Positions 1 to 8,220 of a stretch of 25,101 nucleotides of DNA are shown piece by piece. The DNA comes from a virus. The number at the start of each line of letters is the position of its first letter. Position 1 is the first letter of the stretch. Under the pieces are notes generated by a model that saw only the letters and a list, made by a program, of their open reading frames with translations, was not told the DNA's origin and ran no database searches. The position numbers and the translations under genes were made by a program. The stretch lies in IMG/VR virus record IMGVR_UViG_3300030329_003926, positions 1 through 25,101 of that record; one strand, 5' to 3'.

Positions 1-3000
1 CCGCCGCGGCCAGCTTCTAATGCTGCTCGATCAATTGCTTCAGCTTGCTCCTCATAAGACATATACATACCAGCCATTGTATTTCTAAATTTACTTTTTT
101 CAGCCTGGGCAGCATCGCCGCTACGTTTCGCACGAGAAGCACTTGAAATTAATGGGCCACCTTCTGGATGAGCTTGAGTTATTCCTCTTTCTCCAATCAA
201 ACCCTTGCCACCTCGTAATGGACCAGGATAGAAGGCATAGTTTCTATCGGGCATATCGTCATGCATTACAGTAAAGTTCATTGTAACAGTGCAAGACATT
301 GGTATTCTTAACCCTTGAGTTATTTCCCATTTACCACCAGGACCAAGATGATTCCAATCAAGAGATAAGCTACGAATAAAGCCATTTAATCCCGAAAACA
401 TATCACCAATAGACATCTTAATAAGCGGGCCCGACTTCAATCGTTGGTCTTGATCATATGATGGATAACATTGTTGAGCGAGCCATGTAACTCTTTCATA
501 AAGATTTTGAAGCCTTCTTATTTCTGTAGCAAAAATTACAAAAGATAAATCAATAGTTCTTTCGGTCATTGTGTAAGTATGAATCTGTTCTGTTCTTCCA
601 AAGAAATGTTTAGATGACCATGCTGGAGCATATGATTCCGTTAAGCTTTGAAGAGTAGCTTGAAAATAAGCATATTGTTTAAACTCTTGACCCAGCAGCG
701 CTGAACCTCTTTTATTTACTGTCTCAAACATAAAAGGAAAAAATTGTTCATTGGCGCGAGTACGTGTTTTTAAGAAAGTAGTTTTATCTTCAAAAGGATC
801 TGATTGCCCTTCGGGTGCATTAGCTCCATCATTTTCTACAGCAGGCATTAATCCAGCAGGGTTTATGTTGCCATGAACTTGACCCGCAATATTGTCAATA
901 AAACCACGATCTTTAGTTATAGTGTTATTCCTACCTGTTGGTCCGTCCTCTTCAGAAAACTTGAAAACTGAACTACTATCATCAATATCTCCAGTATTAT
1001 ATTGACCAGGACCATTATAAGTTTGCATCCCTATTGGGCCTTGTAAATCAGAAACCGGAACCCCCGCTATAGTTCCAGGTGGATTTCTTTCAAACCCCTC
1101 TCTATCTTTGGCATGAAGAACAGATCTATTTTCTAAATAAAGTTTTGTAAAAGTATCATCGTTTATTTTACTAGAAACTCTTTCTTCAATAGCTGTAGCC
1201 AAGTCAAGAGTTTGATTATAGTTAGTAGGAGAAGCAGGATATAAATCCGTTGGCATTAGCAAGTTTTGTTGTAACAATTTGCTTAAGTTAAGTCTTATAT
1301 TAAAAACAATATTTATACGATTGCCGCCAGGCTTTATTTCCATCAACTGCTGTTCATATCTATTAATCTTTGATAATATACGATGTAGCCTTCCACTAGA
1401 ATATACATCCATTTCACGGGCATCACCAAACTGATAATGACCATACATACCATAAGGTTCAACTTGACCAACATTAAAGCCACGAGCGCCTTGATAAGCT
1501 ACCATTCTTTTATCGGGCACATTAGCAAAAGAACCATCTAGAGCACCTAAAAATCTAACCTTATAATCTACATCAGCAATTCTATGAGCACTAAAAAATG
1601 ATGATAATCTTATAGTGTTACCTGACCGTTGAACCGCTTCACTAGGAGGTCCATCAGTTTTTATGTTTACCAAAGTATACCATAGCTCTGCTAGATTACG
1701 AGCAGGTCGCGACATGCTAAAAGGTTTAGTATTTGGTGAAATGCCAGTAACTTCTGGCCAACCAAGCATCGTAGGTAATGTGCCTCGATTAACTTGAGGT
1801 CTTTTAAATCTACTGTCATACTGATCATTTATATTAAATACAGCTTTGCCATTCCCACTACGGTTAGGCCATTGATCACCTTCTGGATTTCTTACAGTGG
1901 CTCTTTGAATGTTTCTTTTCAACTCAATAGTATTTTCATCAGGCCGACTTAGGGTAAAGCTTTGATGATTGCTTCTTGTTACAGGATCGTCTTCATCTCC
2001 AAACTCTAGGTTAGGAGTATTATCAAAATCATAACGATAATATGAATCAGTAAAGGCATATTCTCTACCCTCATCATATTGAGCATTCATATCTTCCTGT
2101 GACCACTGATTCCTTCTTAATATTTTAGTAGCCTGAACAGTAGGAGCTTTACCGTCAGCAAACTCAGCGTCATACAACTCTCTTATAGTGCCTGCTCCAT
2201 ATTTCGTCATCCGAGCGCTATCGGCAAGACGAAAGAATATGTCAAGCATACTAAGAGGCTCGCCACCACTCTGACCATTATTAATACTAACTTTTCTACC
2301 AGTTTGATATGCTTTTTGGAAAGCTTCAAATAATTCTCTATTTTGTGGATTATCTGGAACAAAAGCATTTACATCACCAAACTTAACAGACATACCTGCT
2401 GGTTGCTCACCCTTATATGGTTGCGCTGCCGCGCTATTAGCCTTTACAGGCCGGCGCGCCGAACCACCACCCTTAGCTTCGGACGCTGGACCTCCTTCTA
2501 CTGTTGTAGTGTTCCACTTCTCTTCAATCGTAGGTGGACCTACTTGTCTATCTCTTCTTGCATTTACTTCATCGACCTTTTGAAATAAACCTTCTAAACC
2601 ACCACTTTCGCCAGCAGCCAGAATCGCATCTCGATCCTCTCTTTCCGAAGGGCGTCTATGATTCTGATTACCAAACCTATGAAATGGTTTATTATAATTG
2701 TAATCAGAAACTCTATCGGGTGGAATGGGACCGCCATGCCATTGACTACCATGTTGTGACCAATAAAGAACACTACCAATCTTTCTAAAAAGTCCTGGGT
2801 AACGATCATTTTCTAAATAGTTACTTTGATGATTGACCCTTTCTGCAGAACCTCGCCCATTATCATTCTCGCTAGTGGTGTCTCTATAATAAGATTGAGT
2901 CCATCTATAATCATCACCACTATTAAACAGCCCTGCTTCTTTTTGTTGCTGAGGACCATAACCTTCGGGAGTATCAGCAGATTGAGTAGCCCATGCCTCT

Positions 3001-3068
3001 AATATAGATTTAGCTTTTAAGTCTAGTTCTTGTAATCTAGTTCGTTTCATTCTTTGTGGGTCTGGCAT
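1..3068 (-). CDS. Very large tail/baseplate structural protein (3' end outside window)
   Basis: An open minus-strand frame starts at ATG 3066-3068 (MPDPQRMKRTRLQELDLKAK) and stays open to the left edge, at least 1022 codons, so the C-terminus is missing. It begins 9 nt after the tape-measure stop, which implies coupled expression. The first ~170 residues are polar and low in complexity (rich in R, E, G, P). The rest looks globular. A late segment, around residues 790-920, reads SLTESYAPAWSSKHFFGRTE, then TMTERTIDLSFVIFATE, then IPMSCTVTMNFTVMHDDMPD. To me this resembles baseplate or contractile-injection tube-initiator proteins coded just after tape measures. Only two cysteines were seen in the visible part. 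Position makes a baseplate or hub role likely; the exact family is not identified. A GGCGCGCC site at 2453-2460 lies inside the gene and means nothing special. Confidence 0.8.
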   Translation of the reverse strand, partial: MPDPQRMKRTRLQELDLKAKSILEAWATQSADTPEGYGPQQQKEAGLFNSGDDYRWTQSYYRDTTSENDNGRGSAERVNHQSNYLENDRYPGLFRKIGSVLYWSQHGSQWHGGPIPPDRVSDYNYNKPFHRFGNQNHRRPSEREDRDAILAAGESGGLEGLFQKVDEVNARRDRQVGPPTIEEKWNTTTVEGGPASEAKGGGSARRPVKANSAAAQPYKGEQPAGMSVKFGDVNAFVPDNPQNRELFEAFQKAYQTGRKVSINNGQSGGEPLSMLDIFFRLADSARMTKYGAGTIRELYDAEFADGKAPTVQATKILRRNQWSQEDMNAQYDEGREYAFTDSYYRYDFDNTPNLEFGDEDDPVTRSNHQSFTLSRPDENTIELKRNIQRATVRNPEGDQWPNRSGNGKAVFNINDQYDSRFKRPQVNRGTLPTMLGWPEVTGISPNTKPFSMSRPARNLAELWYTLVNIKTDGPPSEAVQRSGNTIRLSSFFSAHRIADVDYKVRFLGALDGSFANVPDKRMVAYQGARGFNVGQVEPYGMYGHYQFGDAREMDVYSSGRLHRILSKINRYEQQLMEIKPGGNRINIVFNIRLNLSKLLQQNLLMPTDLYPASPTNYNQTLDLATAIEERVSSKINDDTFTKLYLENRSVLHAKDREGFERNPPGTIAGVPVSDLQGPIGMQTYNGPGQYNTGDIDDSSSVFKFSEEDGPTGRNNTITKDRGFIDNIAGQVHGNINPAGLMPAVENDGANAPEGQSDPFEDKTTFLKTRTRANEQFFPFMFETVNKRGSALLGQEFKQYAYFQATLQSLTESYAPAWSSKHFFGRTEQIHTYTMTERTIDLSFVIFATEIRRLQNLYERVTWLAQQCYPSYDQDQRLKSGPLIKMSIGDMFSGLNGFIRSLSLDWNHLGPGGKWEITQGLRIPMSCTVTMNFTVMHDDMPDRNYAFYPGPLRGGKGLIGERGITQAHPEGGPLISSASRAKRSGDAAQAEKSKFRNTMAGMYMSYEEQAEAIDRAALEAGRG

Positions 3069-3077
3069 TTAAAATCT

Positions 3078-6000
3078 CTATATTCTTGAATTAACAGTGG
3101 AAACACCAGTTCTAATATCATCTGAGTTTACTGAGTTTAATACTTTACTTACTCGTTGCCCATCAAGATTAATAGGTGGAGGGCTAGTTACAACCTGTTT
3201 TAACAAACTATTCATTTGCCTTATTTCTTCAACTAAGTCACCACCACCCGGCAGAGGAGCGTTACCGCGTGTTTGATCAAGTGGTGTAATAGCTTCGGGT
3301 CCGGCTTCACCTATCAATGCTACTGTTGGTCTATTAACAATCGCTCCTCTAGCTCCAGCACCTTCTACTCGTCTTTCAAAATTAGTAAGCATTGCTTTCT
3401 GCTCATGGTCCTGCATTCCCGTACCCTTCAAAGCAGCTAATAATGACATTACTTCATTACTACTAAATTGAGTACCGGTGGTCCGCGAAATAACACTTCC
3501 TACATTACTAACCAGTTCACCCCTTAACCCTTCATCCATTTGACCTTCGGAGTTTTGCATAGCTTGATCAATGAACTGTGACATTATTTTACTTCCAGAA
3601 CTACCTCTCTTAAACGCTTGATATAGTTGCTCGCCGCCGGGTTTCCTAGCCACTCTCAATGCTCCCGCCAGAGAGCCTGTAACCTTTGCTCTCGCACCTG
3701 CTCCTCGTAATGGTTGCTTCTTCTTACCTCCCGAAAGAAAACCAGCCACAAGTGAGCCAGCAACACTACCAAGAAGAGGAGCTATTGGTGCCAATGGAGT
3801 AGCTGATAATGCCGCAGTAACTCCAAGATTAGCAGCTGTTCCTAAACCACTTGCCGCCGCTGCCTTACCTGCTTCTTTAAAAGAGCCAGTCTCAGCGAAA
3901 GTGTTAATACCAGCAGTTAATCCAGCTGCGCCACTCGCAGCTGCTCCCCCCTTCAAACCACCCTGTTTGGCCATATTATTTAATTTCGTAATTTGTTTAT
4001 TTACAAAAGCACCTTCGGTAGCCATTGATCTTGCTAACTCTTTACCTAGACCCTTTTTAAATCCTTGTCCTTCAAGTGCGCCTGCAACTATTCTACCGGC
4101 TGCTTGTGTAAACTCACCTCCCGCAGCTGTGCCCTCAAGAATACCTGCAGCTGCTCCTTCCTTTATTGCTTCTTGTAGATTACCTGTTTCTAGATATCTA
4201 TTCCACGCTGTTTCAACTCCTGTTGTAAGTCCACCCTTCATTTCCTCAGGCAACTTATTAAAAGCTCCCTCTATAGGTTTTGAAAGCTTATTCGGCATAA
4301 CCTTCCACATATCTTTCCAAGTTGTGTTGGTCATCTTCATAAAGTCATCCAAACCCACGGCAAGCTTATGCATGGTCTCGCCCCAATTACGTTTGGAACC
4401 TCCTCCTCTTCCTCCACCGCGACCACCTGGCGCGCCACCGCCAGTCATTCTTGGATCAGAAAAATATTGCTCTCTGGCTAGTTTTTCTTGCTCCTTCATT
4501 ATTTCATTAACTAATGCGCGTTGAGCTTGCCGGTCTTCCGCAGCCTGTTGTTCTATCTTTTGTTCTCTTCTTTTTATGGCGGCGGGATCACCTTGAGAGC
4601 CATAGATTGCTTGTTGTTGAGATTGTCTTCGTATATTTTGGCTTCCTCTTGCGACAGCAGCCGATGACACAGTACCAAACCCCCTGGCATACCCTGGAAC
4701 ACCAATAGATTGTAACTCTCTTGAAACAGACTGGCTTACTGGAAGACCCTTTCTTATTCTTTCCGTAGGTATAACAGCTTCACTTCTATTTTCTTCACCT
4801 ACCAAAGCTAGGGTTGGCCTACTATGAACTTGACCAGTGGCGTTTGTGGCTAAAGCACCAAGACCACCTGCAACTGCACCGCCGATTGCGCCAGGGATCG
4901 CACCAATACCACCGAACGCCATCCCAACACCACCACCCACAGCAGCACCTCCAATTATGCCCGAAATAACTCTGCCCACTGGTGAATTCATAAACCAATT
5001 TGTAACACCATTCATAAATGCTGCGCCGATTCTTTCACCTATTTGATTAAAAATCGGACTTAGAGTAGTCATTATTACACCAAAAGCTGCCTTTAGTTTT
5101 GGTCCAAGACCCTTAGCACCATCCATAGCCTTTGAGATACTCATTCCAAAAGCTCTAGCCATATCAGTAGCGTCATTCATCATTGGCTTTAGTTTATCAT
5201 GGAGCATTGTACCAAGCTCTGTAAACAACGGTAGTAATGCGGAAGATACCATACCTTTCAGTTGCTCCCACATTGTCATGGCTTCTTTGATGTATGTATT
5301 TAATTTTATTTGTTCTTGTGTAGGACCAGCTGCGGTTTTCTCCATATCTTTAATAACTTTACCCAACTGTCGCATATCTTTTATATTAAGACCAAGCTCT
5401 GCTCCTAGTTGTTTAGCTATACCAGGAAACCTTTCTATCATAGCCATGCCTTGTGGAGTGCTAATAGCTTTGTTTAACTCTTTCATTACTCCAATAGTAT
5501 CTTGCTTAACTGCCTTGTTATACAGGTTTAAGGCATTAAGATTGCTACCAAAAAATTGATTTAAGCGACCAACTAAATCAGTACCACTTTCTATGTTTAA
5601 AAAGGCATCTGTAGTTGCCAAGTTATCAGCCATTGACTTACCCATCTTGGCAGCCATAACAGCTGTTTTTCTCATGTAATCTTCACCACGACTTAAATAA
5701 ATTGATGTTAGATTACTATCATTAGAAATGTCTCTCATAACTTTGCGAGCATTTACACCAGACTTGGTTGCAAAAGTCATTATACTTTCAGCAAACTTTT
5801 CAACTTGAGGAGCCGTCTTTCCAAAGCCCCTTATAAGATTGTCTGCTAATGCCGCGGACTCTTGAGCGCTGCCACCCATAGCTTTTGCAATACGAGAAGT
5901 AACATCTATAAGCTTTGCAGAAACTTTTGTGGTATTACCTAAAGATTGTTGTAAGGCAGCAGCTTGCTTACCTGCATCAGTTAAACTAATATTGAGTGCG

Positions 6001-6422
6001 GCTAGACCACCCGCACCAAGTTTAACCTCTTTGAATACAGCCTTAAGTTGCTTTCCTACTAGTCCTGTGTCTTTGGAGATTGATGCAATAGTATCACTTA
6101 CCTGCATCAACTGTTTGAATAATAATGTAGCTGCGCTCGTAATAGCCCCAAGAGGACCAAGAGCTGCCATTTTACTTAGCCCGGGTAACTTCTTAAACGC
6201 CCCACCAGCAGCTCTTAAAGTGTTCCCTAATGTTTTAGCTAAACCATCAGATTCTTTTTTAATAGAGTCCGAGGCGGCTTTAAACTGCTGAGTAAACTTT
6301 TCCATTTCCGATGTAGCATCAGTAAGAGCTACACTAAAATCAGCAGTATTCTCTTTAATGTGTATAAAGTTTCCAGCTACTTCCTTAGAAGCTTTATTTA
6401 AATTATTAGAGATATCGGCCAT
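3078..6422 (-). CDS. Tail tape measure protein
   Basis: 1114 aa. The tape measure sets tail length, fills the tube lumen during assembly and is ejected with the DNA. Support: large size, position after the tube gene and chaperone-like pair, long alpha-helical Ala/Lys/Gln-rich N-terminal part, and Gly/Ala-rich hydrophobic stretches typical of tape measures at about residues 482-525 and 857-900. A charged, probably coiled-coil segment (about 600-650) is followed by a Gly/Arg linker (GGGAPGGRGGGRGGGSKRN). The C-terminal tape-measure signature occurs twice: RPTLALVGEENRSEAVIP near residue 540 and RPTVALIGEAGPEAITPL near 1035. This suggests an internal duplication or fusion of two ends. No cysteine was noticed. 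The functional equivalent in T4 is gp29, but clear homology cannot be claimed by eye. The start is preceded by a purine-rich GAGAGAG. Confidence 0.9.
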   Translation of the reverse strand: MADISNNLNKASKEVAGNFIHIKENTADFSVALTDATSEMEKFTQQFKAASDSIKKESDGLAKTLGNTLRAAGGAFKKLPGLSKMAALGPLGAITSAATLLFKQLMQVSDTIASISKDTGLVGKQLKAVFKEVKLGAGGLAALNISLTDAGKQAAALQQSLGNTTKVSAKLIDVTSRIAKAMGGSAQESAALADNLIRGFGKTAPQVEKFAESIMTFATKSGVNARKVMRDISNDSNLTSIYLSRGEDYMRKTAVMAAKMGKSMADNLATTDAFLNIESGTDLVGRLNQFFGSNLNALNLYNKAVKQDTIGVMKELNKAISTPQGMAMIERFPGIAKQLGAELGLNIKDMRQLGKVIKDMEKTAAGPTQEQIKLNTYIKEAMTMWEQLKGMVSSALLPLFTELGTMLHDKLKPMMNDATDMARAFGMSISKAMDGAKGLGPKLKAAFGVIMTTLSPIFNQIGERIGAAFMNGVTNWFMNSPVGRVISGIIGGAAVGGGVGMAFGGIGAIPGAIGGAVAGGLGALATNATGQVHSRPTLALVGEENRSEAVIPTERIRKGLPVSQSVSRELQSIGVPGYARGFGTVSSAAVARGSQNIRRQSQQQAIYGSQGDPAAIKRREQKIEQQAAEDRQAQRALVNEIMKEQEKLAREQYFSDPRMTGGGAPGGRGGGRGGGSKRNWGETMHKLAVGLDDFMKMTNTTWKDMWKVMPNKLSKPIEGAFNKLPEEMKGGLTTGVETAWNRYLETGNLQEAIKEGAAAGILEGTAAGGEFTQAAGRIVAGALEGQGFKKGLGKELARSMATEGAFVNKQITKLNNMAKQGGLKGGAAASGAAGLTAGINTFAETGSFKEAGKAAAASGLGTAANLGVTAALSATPLAPIAPLLGSVAGSLVAGFLSGGKKKQPLRGAGARAKVTGSLAGALRVARKPGGEQLYQAFKRGSSGSKIMSQFIDQAMQNSEGQMDEGLRGELVSNVGSVISRTTGTQFSSNEVMSLLAALKGTGMQDHEQKAMLTNFERRVEGAGARGAIVNRPTVALIGEAGPEAITPLDQTRGNAPLPGGGDLVEEIRQMNSLLKQVVTSPPPINLDGQRVSKVLNSVNSDDIRTGVSTVNSRI

Positions 6423-6462
6423 TACAACTCTCTCTTAGGTTTTTATGTAAAACTACAAAATA

Positions 6463-6502
6463 AATATCCCTTTACCATAAAAACATATAGTAAAGGGATA
6501 TT
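6463..6502 (-). terminator. Strong hairpin between the chaperone-like frame and the tape measure gene
   Basis: A perfect 13-bp inverted repeat (AATATCCCTTTAC at 6463-6475, GTAAAGGGATATT at 6490-6502) encloses a 14-nt loop. On the minus strand it is followed by a T-rich run (TTATTTTG). It begins 3 nt past the stop of the preceding small frame and sits 41 nt before the tape-measure start. It may act as a partial terminator or mRNA stabiliser that lowers tape-measure expression relative to tube and sheath. The stem is seen directly; function is inferred. Confidence 0.7.
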
Positions 6503-6505
6503 ATA

Positions 6506-6721
6506 TTAATTCTTCTTTGGTCTTTTTGCTAATGATTCTTTTTGTGCTTTTTCTTCGGCCTTACGTTTTTCTTCCAGTGTCCAGTTAATTCTTTTTATCC
6601 ACCAGTTTCTAAGGTTAACTGGCATGTTATAAGCGTCTTGAAAAGATACTTTACCATGATACACTACATCAAAAAGTTCCTTATAAAAAGTTTCTTTACT
6701 ATTCGTCAGGCCAAAAGAAAC
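6506..6721 (-). CDS. Short downstream frame of the gp26-like gene, possibly expressed by +1 frameshift (gp51-like or tail-assembly chaperone extension)
   Basis: An open frame lies between TAG at 6722-6724 and TAA at 6506-6508, overlapping the end of the gp26-like gene in the +1 frame. From CTG 6707-6709 it reads LTNSKETFYKELFDVVYHGK and continues SFQDAYNMPVNLRNWWIKRI, ending in a Lys/Glu-rich tail. The 'YHG...MPV..R.WW' pattern resembles small proteins coded in this place in T4-like phages. There is no ATG or TTG near the start of the frame. The first GTG (6662-6664, giving 52 aa) would cut away FYKELFDVV, which looks part of the domain; an AAGGA lies 13 nt upstream of it. The frame may therefore be read as a frameshift extension of the upstream gene, for which UUU-UGG at 6711-6716 is a candidate slip site. 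Coordinates give the whole open frame; the true start is unknown. Confidence 0.6.
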   Translation of the reverse strand, partial: VSFGLTNSKETFYKELFDVVYHGKVSFQDAYNMPVNLRNWWIKRINWTLEEKRKAEEKAQKESLAKRPKKN

Positions 6722-7574
6722 CTACCGAAATCGGTACATCCACCTCCCCTCGGTGGCCGCAATGAGAACAATTAAACTCCTGGTTCATATCAATATCTGG
6801 AGTATTGTCTTCCATATGCTTTCTAAGTGCCCGTGAATCTCTAACATTAAGAGAATCTACATACTGGTTAATCAAAGAAGGATCATTATTACCATCAATA
6901 GAAAGAATAGTATTCTTAAGACGAGTAGTAACATTCCTGTCAATAGGAGAGTTAGTGCTTCTCTTAATCCTATCTTGTGCGTCAGAAATTTCCTTCTCTT
7001 CGGCACTATTCAAAAACTTAAACTCTATATGAGTGCCAGTTGGTACTTGAAAATAAAATCTATTCTCACCCTTTTCAATAGGTTGAATATCCAACGTCTT
7101 CATTTCAAGTTGACTCAAGTCAAACTCATACTTAGAAGTTTCCTCACAACCAGGGCAGTCTATTTCAACCTTGTATTCTGGTCCATATCCACTTACTCTC
7201 AAAAAGGTAATAAGTGCATTTTTATCACCCGACAAAAGTTCTTCGGGGTTAATCCTGGCGTCCAAAATACAGTTCTGTAAAACAGCATCAATAGCCTTAC
7301 CACTACGCAACAAAGACCTTGATGTAAGAATATCCTCATCAACAGCAGTCATATATCTTACTTCAATTTCTTTGAGATTATGTAAGGGGGAACTAGGTGG
7401 ATAAACCAAACCAAAAGAAGGAAGCGGAACAAACTCAGTAGGAACTTTGAAGGCAGAAGCCTCATTAGCTTCTGCCCCCATTTTCTGAGCGCGTTCAATA
7501 CCTGCCATTTCTTCTGGTGTTAAAACTTGTTTTTCTTCTTGTGATTCTTCCAAATCAACATTAATTTCCGTCAT
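6699..7574 (-). CDS. T4 gp26-like baseplate hub / putative tail-assembly chaperone protein with two CxxC pairs
   Basis: 291 aa, preceded by AAGGA 9 nt before the ATG. The middle reads ITFLRVSGYGPEYKVEIDCP, the arrangement I associate with the T4 gp26 family (Pfam T4_baseplate). T4 gp26 is about 208 aa, so this protein is longer. Two knuckles, C140-PG-C143 and C269-SH-C272 followed by GH, could together bind one zinc. The N-terminal 40 residues are acidic and Gln-rich, probably disordered. The gene lies between tube and tape measure, where lambda-like and Mu-like phages encode the gpG-type tail-assembly chaperone, and it overlaps a second frame at its 3' end as gpG does. In T4, genes 26 and 51 are also adjacent and lie upstream of the tape-measure gene 29. 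Assignment to the gp26 family is fairly likely; a chaperone role is inference from position. Confidence 0.75.
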   Translation of the reverse strand: MTEINVDLEESQEEKQVLTPEEMAGIERAQKMGAEANEASAFKVPTEFVPLPSFGLVYPPSSPLHNLKEIEVRYMTAVDEDILTSRSLLRSGKAIDAVLQNCILDARINPEELLSGDKNALITFLRVSGYGPEYKVEIDCPGCEETSKYEFDLSQLEMKTLDIQPIEKGENRFYFQVPTGTHIEFKFLNSAEEKEISDAQDRIKRSTNSPIDRNVTTRLKNTILSIDGNNDPSLINQYVDSLNVRDSRALRKHMEDNTPDIDMNQEFNCSHCGHRGEVDVPISVGFFWPDE

Positions 7575-7617
7575 TCAGTTTTGTCCTTGTTAAAACCTTA
7601 TAAAACTAAAACTATTT

Positions 7618-8112
7618 TTAGTATCTTAGTATACACTCGTCCATACGAATTGTAAGGTCGATAGGTAATACTTCACTTGATGCCATATCATAATCACCAA
7701 AAGTGGCATCGGTAATAAAAGCACCTCTGATTTCCCATCTTTCTACAGCTGCACCGACAGGATCAAGGGCGATTAGGTTAAAGTTCTTCTTGTAAAAAGC
7801 TGCATATCCATCTCTGCCAGAAATTGTTTCATGTGCCAAACGAGCCCATTCCATAACCTTCTGTGCTGCTGAAGGAGCAATAGGATCGTGAAGTCCGATA
7901 GTCATTGTATTCCACTCAAACTTACCAGCCAAATAGCGCTTAGTGTTCAAGTAATCAATCGTAACAGTTTCCTGTGTGAAAGATGGCCGTGAAGCTGTTC
8001 TAGCAATATAAGCTGGAAGCGTATCATCAGTGAACTGAAACAAAAATCTATTTTGTCTCTTAGGTTCAAAGGTGTCCGCCAGCATCGCATTAACTTCAAA
8101 AGGCTGTGGCAT
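7618..8112 (-). CDS. Tail tube protein (T4 gp19-like)
   Basis: 164 aa, essentially the size of T4 gp19 (163 aa). It forms the inner tube inside the sheath. The sequence opens MPQPFEVNAMLADTFEPKRQ and continues NRFLFQF, with FEWNTMTIGLHDPIAPSAAQ in the middle and an end (LPIDLTIRMDECILRY) typical of the gp19 beta-barrel family. It lies directly downstream of the sheath gene, the usual pairing. GGAG stands 8 nt before the ATG. The 108-nt gap to the sheath gene holds a hairpin terminator, so tube mRNA may come both from read-through and from a separate start. Nothing appears broken or missing. Confidence 0.92.
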   Translation of the reverse strand: MPQPFEVNAMLADTFEPKRQNRFLFQFTDDTLPAYIARTASRPSFTQETVTIDYLNTKRYLAGKFEWNTMTIGLHDPIAPSAAQKVMEWARLAHETISGRDGYAAFYKKNFNLIALDPVGAAVERWEIRGAFITDATFGDYDMASSEVLPIDLTIRMDECILRY

Positions 8113-8187
8113 TCTAAATCTCCATCTTCATTTTTATTTTAATAAACATCCTACAATAAATACACTACTCAATAAAAAAATATAACA

Positions 8188-8209
8188 GGATGGGGCCGAA
8201 ACCCCATCC
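8188..8209 (-). terminator. Rho-independent terminator after the sheath gene
   Basis: GGATGGGG (8188-8195) and CCCCATCC (8202-8209) form an 8-bp GC-rich stem with a 6-nt loop. On the minus strand the stem is followed by TGTTATATTTTTTT, a U-rich tract after a short interruption. It sits 11 nt past the sheath stop. It may be leaky, since the tube gene follows without an obvious strong promoter. Confidence 0.8.
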
Positions 8210-8220
8210 CATTAAATCAT

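Noticed and set aside
1308-1318. TATAAATA-like late box on the minus strand
   Set aside because: It lies deep inside a coding frame with no gene start near; probably chance in AT-rich DNA.
2343-2809. Small frames on both strands near 2.3-2.8 kb
   Set aside because: They overlap a continuous minus-strand frame open from 3068 to the window edge, which explains the coding signal.
2453-4440. Two GGCGCGCC sites (AscI-type) in an AT-rich phage
   Set aside because: Each is explained by coding of Ala/Arg/Gly residues; two sites are not evidence of a function.
3901-6291. Several plus-strand open frames opposite the tape measure gene
   Set aside because: They are Pro/Ala-rich shadows of a well-supported minus-strand coding sequence, with no ribosome sites or family resemblance.
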